Source: Marinomonas sp. UCMA 3892
Lineage (GTDB): Bacteria > Pseudomonadota > Gammaproteobacteria > Pseudomonadales > Marinomonadaceae
Reading direction: 5' to 3'
Assembly (NCBI RefSeq): GCF_012726345.1
Contig: NZ_PTXN01000018.1
Span: 1-64,000 of the forward strand
Length of the DNA: 64,000 nucleotides
Part shown: positions 63,820 through 64,000 of the stretch, piece after piece
Position numbering within the stretch: position 1 is the first letter of the stretch
Layout of the letters: each line of letters opens with the position of its first letter
The notes under the pieces: generated by a model
What the model saw: only the letters and a program-made list of their open reading frames with translations
Told to the model about the DNA's origin: nothing
The model's database searches: none
Translations under genes and position numbers: made by a program

Positions 63820-64000
63820 ATGAAAAAAATATTAATTACATTGCTTTTTTTATTCCTATATTCAGTCGGGTCTATAGCGAAACCTTTGGATTTAACGAAA
63901 GAGGAAAAGAGGTTTATTAAAGATAACCCAGTAGTGAGCATCGGTATGATGCCTGATTTTACTCCTTTCTCATACTATATCGAAGGTGAGTTGGTTGGGT
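63820..64000 (+). CDS. Periplasmic-binding-domain protein, 5' part only (cut by window end)
   Basis: 60 codons visible: signal peptide (ILITLLFLFLYSVGSIA), then LTKEEKRFIKDNPVVSIGMMPDFTPFSYY, the beginning typical of SBP_bac_3 domains in BvgS/EvgS-type sensor kinases and diguanylate cyclases as well as free binding proteins. The remainder is outside the window, so the effector domain is unknown. Confidence 0.7.
   Translation, partial: MKKILITLLFLFLYSVGSIAKPLDLTKEEKRFIKDNPVVSIGMMPDFTPFSYYIEGELVG

Overview
The window looks like a chromosomal contig from a marine gammaproteobacterium, most probably Marinomonas or a close relative in the Oceanospirillales. This rests on the moderate to low GC, the 3,000-residue calcium-dependent RTX adhesin with Ig-like tandem repeats plus a PA14 domain, the many ribose-type sugar ABC systems, the TRAP-TAXI transporter and the xylose regulon in gammaproteobacterial style. 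The genus is an inference; no rRNA or marker gene is present to fix it.

Layout. Bases 1-140 are not genuine genome sequence throughout: 105-137 matches the Illumina Nextera Read 1 transposase adapter in 29 of 33 positions, with a P5-like stretch and an 8-nt index-sized gap before it, so the 5' end is an assembly artefact inside a repeat. 141-9182 is the 3' part of a giant secreted adhesin (three identical 327-bp repeats, Calx-beta, PA14, calcium beta-roll and RTX end). msrA follows convergently. 10132-11767 is an initiator tRNA operon: a strong stable-RNA promoter, four intact tRNA-fMet genes, then five copies broken in the same two places (anticodon loop and T loop), with extra T-arm fragments and exact 50-nt spacers. 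This is the strangest part of the window.

11926-19057 is a minus-strand sugar catabolic operon (TIM-barrel epimerase, Gfo/Idh/MocA dehydrogenase, ribose-type ABC transporter) with a LacI-type regulator gene at its end and a LacI-type palindrome in front. 19314-22064 holds an orphan membrane protein and a membrane diguanylate cyclase. 22541-31573 is a RutR-like regulator followed by a coherent catabolic and uptake cluster: a Rieske-oxygenase-type reductase, a cytosine-deaminase-like amidohydrolase, RidA, a creatininase-family amidohydrolase, an NMT1/SsuA-type ABC importer, a FAD-linked oxidase and a DUF2165 membrane protein. It probably opens a nitrogen heterocycle or cyclic amide of unknown identity.

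31769-46021 is pentose metabolism: xylFGH (uptake), xylB (xylulokinase), xylR (AraC-type activator), then an RbsR-like LacI regulator controlling a second ribose-type ABC operon with a DUF2291 lipoprotein and an RbsD/FucU mutarotase, and convergent to it xylA. 46191-53575 carries a spermidine-synthase-like protein, a GNAT acetyltransferase, a TRAP-TAXI system and aconitase A. 54008-64000 is mixed: YrhK-like protein, LuxR-type regulator, ankyrin lipoprotein with a PhoD-like phosphatase, a FAD monooxygenase carrying a DnaJ-like zinc-binding N-terminus, a Cache-GGDEF cyclase, a short Rho paralogue lacking the RNA-binding N-terminal domain, and the start of a periplasmic-binding-type gene cut by the window edge.

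Recurring theme: four of the five substrate-binding protein genes are followed by a stem-loop before the next gene, a layout expected to raise binding-protein mRNA over membrane and ATPase mRNA.
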